Source: Pseudomonadota bacterium (GTDB taxonomy: Bacteria > Pseudomonadota > Alphaproteobacteria > Thalassobaculales > Thalassobaculaceae). From it: 16,844 bases of DNA. This document shows positions 14,823 through 16,844 of the stretch, piece after piece. The DNA lies in NCBI GenBank assembly GCA_027623845.1, contig JAQBUJ010000007.1, positions 1 to 16,844 of the forward strand, read 5' to 3'. Each line of letters starts with the position of its first letter. Within the stretch, counting starts at the first letter, position 1. Both the position numbers and the translations under genes were made by a program. The notes beneath the pieces were generated by a model that did not search any database, was not told the origin of the DNA, and saw only the letters and a list, made by a program, of their open reading frames with translations.

Positions 14823-16173
14823 TCCGGTTGCTCGGGCGCTATGGCTGCTGCGGGACTCGATCACGCCCTATCTTAAGCGCCGGGTGATCGTTGTCCTGCT
14901 CCTGGGTTTCGCCAGCGGCCTGCCCTTATTGTTATCCTTCGGTACGTTGAGCGCCTGGTTGCGTGAGGCCGATGTCGAACGCACGGCCATCGGCCTGTTT
15001 GCGCTGGTCGGCCTTCCCTACGCGCTGAAGCCTCTGTGGGCGCCGCTCATGGACGGGGTCGAAATACCGGTGTTGACCCGAATGCTGGGCCGTCGGCGTG
15101 GCTGGATGGTGTTGTCCCAGGCGATGCTGATCGTCGCGATCGTCGGGCTGGCAACCTCCGACCCGCGGCAAGCCCCCCTGCTGATGGCCGGGTTCGCGGT
15201 ACTGGTGGCTTTCTTTTCCGCCAGCCAGGACATCGTCATCGATGCCTATCGGATCGAAACCCTGGAGGATGACGAGCAAGGCATTGGCGCCGCGGCGGTT
15301 ACCTATGGTTATCGGACCGGGATGCTGGTTGCTGGCGCTGGTGCGCTAATCCTGGCTGACAGCTGGACCTGGACCCATGCCTATCTGGCGATGGCCGCCC
15401 TGGTTCTAATTGGTACTGTGACGGTCTTGTTGAGCCCGGAACCTCTCAGCCCGGCTCTCCTGCCGCAGGGATCGGCCGGCCGGCGGTCGTTCGGGCGCTG
15501 GATGGCGGATTTCGTCGTCGCCCCATTTTCGGAATTCGCGACCCGGCCAGGATGGCTGGTAATTTTGCTGTTTATCGTCACCTTCAAGCTGGGTGACGCA
15601 TTCCTGTCGATCATGACCAACCCCTTCTACATCGATCTCGGGTTCACCAAGACCGAGATCGCCGAGGTGACCAAGCTGTTCGGCCTGATCGCCCTGGCCG
15701 TAGGATTGTTCATCGGCGGATTACTGATCAAGTGGACCGGGCTGTTGAACGCTCTGTTGATCAGTGGTGTCCTGCAGGCCGCCTCGAACTTCATGTTCGC
15801 CTATCAGGCGGTATCCGGTAACGACCTCACCGTGCTGACTTTCACCATAGGGGTGGAGAATGTGACCGGCGGCATGGGTACCGCCGCTTTCGTCGCCTAT
15901 CTCTCCAGCCTGACCAACACGGCTTTCACCGCGACTCAATACGCGCTGCTATCAGCCTTCACGGCGTTCGGGCGAACCCTGTTGTCGGCGCCGTCGGGAT
16001 ATCTGGTTGATCACGTCGGCTGGTTCGACTTTTTTATTGTCTCGGTCGGCGTAGCGGTGCCTGGGCTGATTCTGCTGCTGGTGCTGATGCGGTTCTTTCC
16101 CGACCATGCCGGCCGGCGGGGTGTCGCCTCGACGCCCGAGGCGGCGCTAAAAACCAAGGAACCGCCGACGTGA
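14809..16173 (+). CDS. AmpG-like MFS permease
   Basis: This 454-residue protein has about 12 membrane segments in the AmpG branch of the major facilitator superfamily. AmpG imports anhydro-muropeptides (GlcNAc-anhMurNAc peptides) for cell-wall recycling. AmpG-typical features are LLGFASGLPLLLSFGTLSAWL at about 32-52, ALKPLWAPLMDG, LGRRRGW, ASQDIVIDAYRIETL and GYRTGML. The second half holds LGFTKTEIAEVTKLFG and YLSSLTNTAFTATQYALLSAF. The start is a TTG at 14809, inside the kinase gene; no ATG lies upstream of the first membrane segment. The stop TGA overlaps the GTG of the macrodomain gene. Muropeptide import is the family expectation, not proven here, since AmpG homologues vary in substrate. 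Confidence 0.9.
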   Translation: MAAADPVARALWLLRDSITPYLKRRVIVVLLLGFASGLPLLLSFGTLSAWLREADVERTAIGLFALVGLPYALKPLWAPLMDGVEIPVLTRMLGRRRGWMVLSQAMLIVAIVGLATSDPRQAPLLMAGFAVLVAFFSASQDIVIDAYRIETLEDDEQGIGAAAVTYGYRTGMLVAGAGALILADSWTWTHAYLAMAALVLIGTVTVLLSPEPLSPALLPQGSAGRRSFGRWMADFVVAPFSEFATRPGWLVILLFIVTFKLGDAFLSIMTNPFYIDLGFTKTEIAEVTKLFGLIALAVGLFIGGLLIKWTGLLNALLISGVLQAASNFMFAYQAVSGNDLTVLTFTIGVENVTGGMGTAAFVAYLSSLTNTAFTATQYALLSAFTAFGRTLLSAPSGYLVDHVGWFDFFIVSVGVAVPGLILLLVLMRFFPDHAGRRGVASTPEAALKTKEPPT

Positions 16174-16703
16174 CCGCGCGTCTGGACGTCGTTGCCGGCG
16201 ATATCACCCAGCTTGATGTCGATGCGATCGTCAATGCGGCAAACGAATCTTTGTTGGGCGGCGGCGGTGTCGATGGTGCGATCCACCGGGCTGCCGGTCC
16301 GGGCTTGCTGGAGGAGTGCCGAGGCGTCGGTGGCTGTCCAACCGGCCAGGCCCGGATCACCGGAGGTCACGATCTGCGCGCCGGCCATGTGATCCACACG
16401 GTCGGCCCGGTTTGGCGCGGCGGAAGCCATGGCGAGCCGGAGATGCTCGCCGCCTGCTATCGCAACAGTCTGGCGCTCGCCGCCGATCACGAGATTCGTT
16501 CGATCGCTTTTCCGGCTATCAGTACCGGTGTTTATGGCTATCCCCTTGAGGCGGCCAGCCGGATCGCGGTGGCCACGGTTCGCGAGGCGTTGGTGGATAA
16601 CCCGGTGATTGGCCGGTCGATCGACCGGGTGGTTTTCTGCTGTTTTGGCGCCGAGGCGACGGCGCTTTACCGCAGGTTGCTTGGAATGTCGGTGACCCGC
16701 TAA
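16170..16703 (+). CDS. Macrodomain protein (ADP-ribose / O-acetyl-ADP-ribose hydrolase-like)
   Basis: This 177-residue stand-alone macrodomain is of the MacroD/YmdB class, which hydrolyses O-acetyl-ADP-ribose and removes mono-ADP-ribose from acidic residues. Motifs are VVAGDITQLDVDAIVNAANE (7-26), LGGGGVDGAIHRAAGP (29-44), HVIHTVGPVW and FPAISTGVYGYP (114-125). Asn25 and Asp35 occupy the positions of the YmdB catalytic pair, so it looks active. It starts with GTG overlapping the permease stop (GTGA, 4 bp), so it is coupled to the AmpG-like gene. It ends two bases before a tandem repeat array. Confidence 0.94.
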   Translation: MTARLDVVAGDITQLDVDAIVNAANESLLGGGGVDGAIHRAAGPGLLEECRGVGGCPTGQARITGGHDLRAGHVIHTVGPVWRGGSHGEPEMLAACYRNSLALAADHEIRSIAFPAISTGVYGYPLEAASRIAVATVREALVDNPVIGRSIDRVVFCCFGAEATALYRRLLGMSVTR

Positions 16704-16705
16704 CT

Positions 16706-16771
16706 CCAGGGTACTCTCGACGTAAACCCAGGGTAATCTCGACGTAAACCCAGGACAATCTCGACGTAAAC
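16706..16771. repeat. Three adjoining copies of a 22-bp tandem repeat
   Basis: Units at 16706-16727, 16728-16749 and 16750-16771 are head-to-tail with no spacer. Each begins CCAGG and ends with an identical 13-base core TCTCGACGTAAAC. Only unit positions 6, 7 and 9 vary (G/G/A, T/T/C, C/A/A). The array begins two bases after the macrodomain stop codon. The 22-bp period is about two helical turns, so identical faces would be presented to a binding protein. Read on the minus strand it begins TGTTTACGTCGAG; repeated ends that start with TG also occur in IS21-type elements. I cannot assign it from sequence alone. Confidence 0.9.
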
Positions 16772-16844
16772 ATTGACGCTCCATTGATTCCAGCAGATTC
16801 TGCCGGGTAATACCAATTTGCGCTGAGGCTGACTCGCGAGGGAT
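16772..16844. other. Non-coding right edge with small hairpin
   Basis: After the repeat array no convincing coding frame is visible to the window end. A small GCAG-ATT-CTGC stem with flanking CC/GG (about 16791-16807) is followed by GGTAATACC, a 9-base dyad, and an AATTT stretch. This could be a weak terminator for the operon or the start of another repeat that runs off the edge. Confidence 0.3.

Noticed and set aside
16706..16771. CRISPR array
   Set aside because: The three units adjoin directly with no unique spacers, the repeat is only 22 bp, and no cas genes are present.
16011..16784. 257-codon minus-strand frame that begins in the repeat array
   Set aside because: It is antisense to the permease end and the macrodomain gene; the repeated peptide at its start is just the translation of the 22-bp repeat.

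Overview
The window reads as an ordinary chromosomal core region of a GC-rich alphaproteobacterium, most likely in or near the Rhodospirillales. The evidence is the order hemW-rdgB-rph facing away from hrcA-grpE, dnaK-dnaJ followed by dapB, a DUF2244 gene next to nth, an alphaproteobacterial-type bactofilin, and an RpoH-type promoter before dnaK. The taxonomic call is inference from protein style and gene order. The window is gene-dense. No gap without a gene exceeds about 220 bases, and I see no rRNA, tRNA, CRISPR array or complete insertion sequence.

Region 1 (1-2547, minus strand) is a compact housekeeping operon: rph (RNase PH), rdgB (ITP/XTP pyrophosphatase) and hemW (radical SAM heme chaperone, cut by the left edge). 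Region 2 (2720-8796) is the heat-shock block: hrcA, grpE, dnaK and dnaJ on the plus strand. A minus-strand DUF1848 gene is wedged between grpE and dnaK, tail-to-tail with grpE and head-to-head with dnaK. A clear heat-shock sigma promoter precedes dnaK and a strong hairpin separates dnaK from dnaJ.

Region 3 (8797-11752) holds a PadR-family regulator in unusually AT-rich flanks, divergent from dapB (lysine/diaminopimelate synthesis), then a DUF2244 membrane protein divergent from nth (endonuclease III). Region 4 (11798-13684, minus strand) is an envelope/cytoskeleton group: a CysZ/EI24-like membrane protein, a bactofilin, and a BamE/SmpA-like lipoprotein that overlaps the bactofilin stop codon by one base. 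Region 5 (13824-16703, plus strand) is an overlapping three-gene operon: a PfkB/adenosine-kinase-like sugar or nucleoside kinase, an AmpG-like MFS permease and a macrodomain hydrolase.

Region 6 (16704-16844) starts two bases after the macrodomain stop with three perfectly adjoining copies of a 22-bp repeat of unknown nature.

I found no obvious new multi-gene defence or mobile system. The parts most worth a second look are the 22-bp tandem array, the kinase-permease-macrodomain operon, the DUF1848 gene inside the chaperone cluster with its palindromic shared 3' end, the bactofilin with two plausible starts, and the dnaK-dnaJ intercistronic hairpin.
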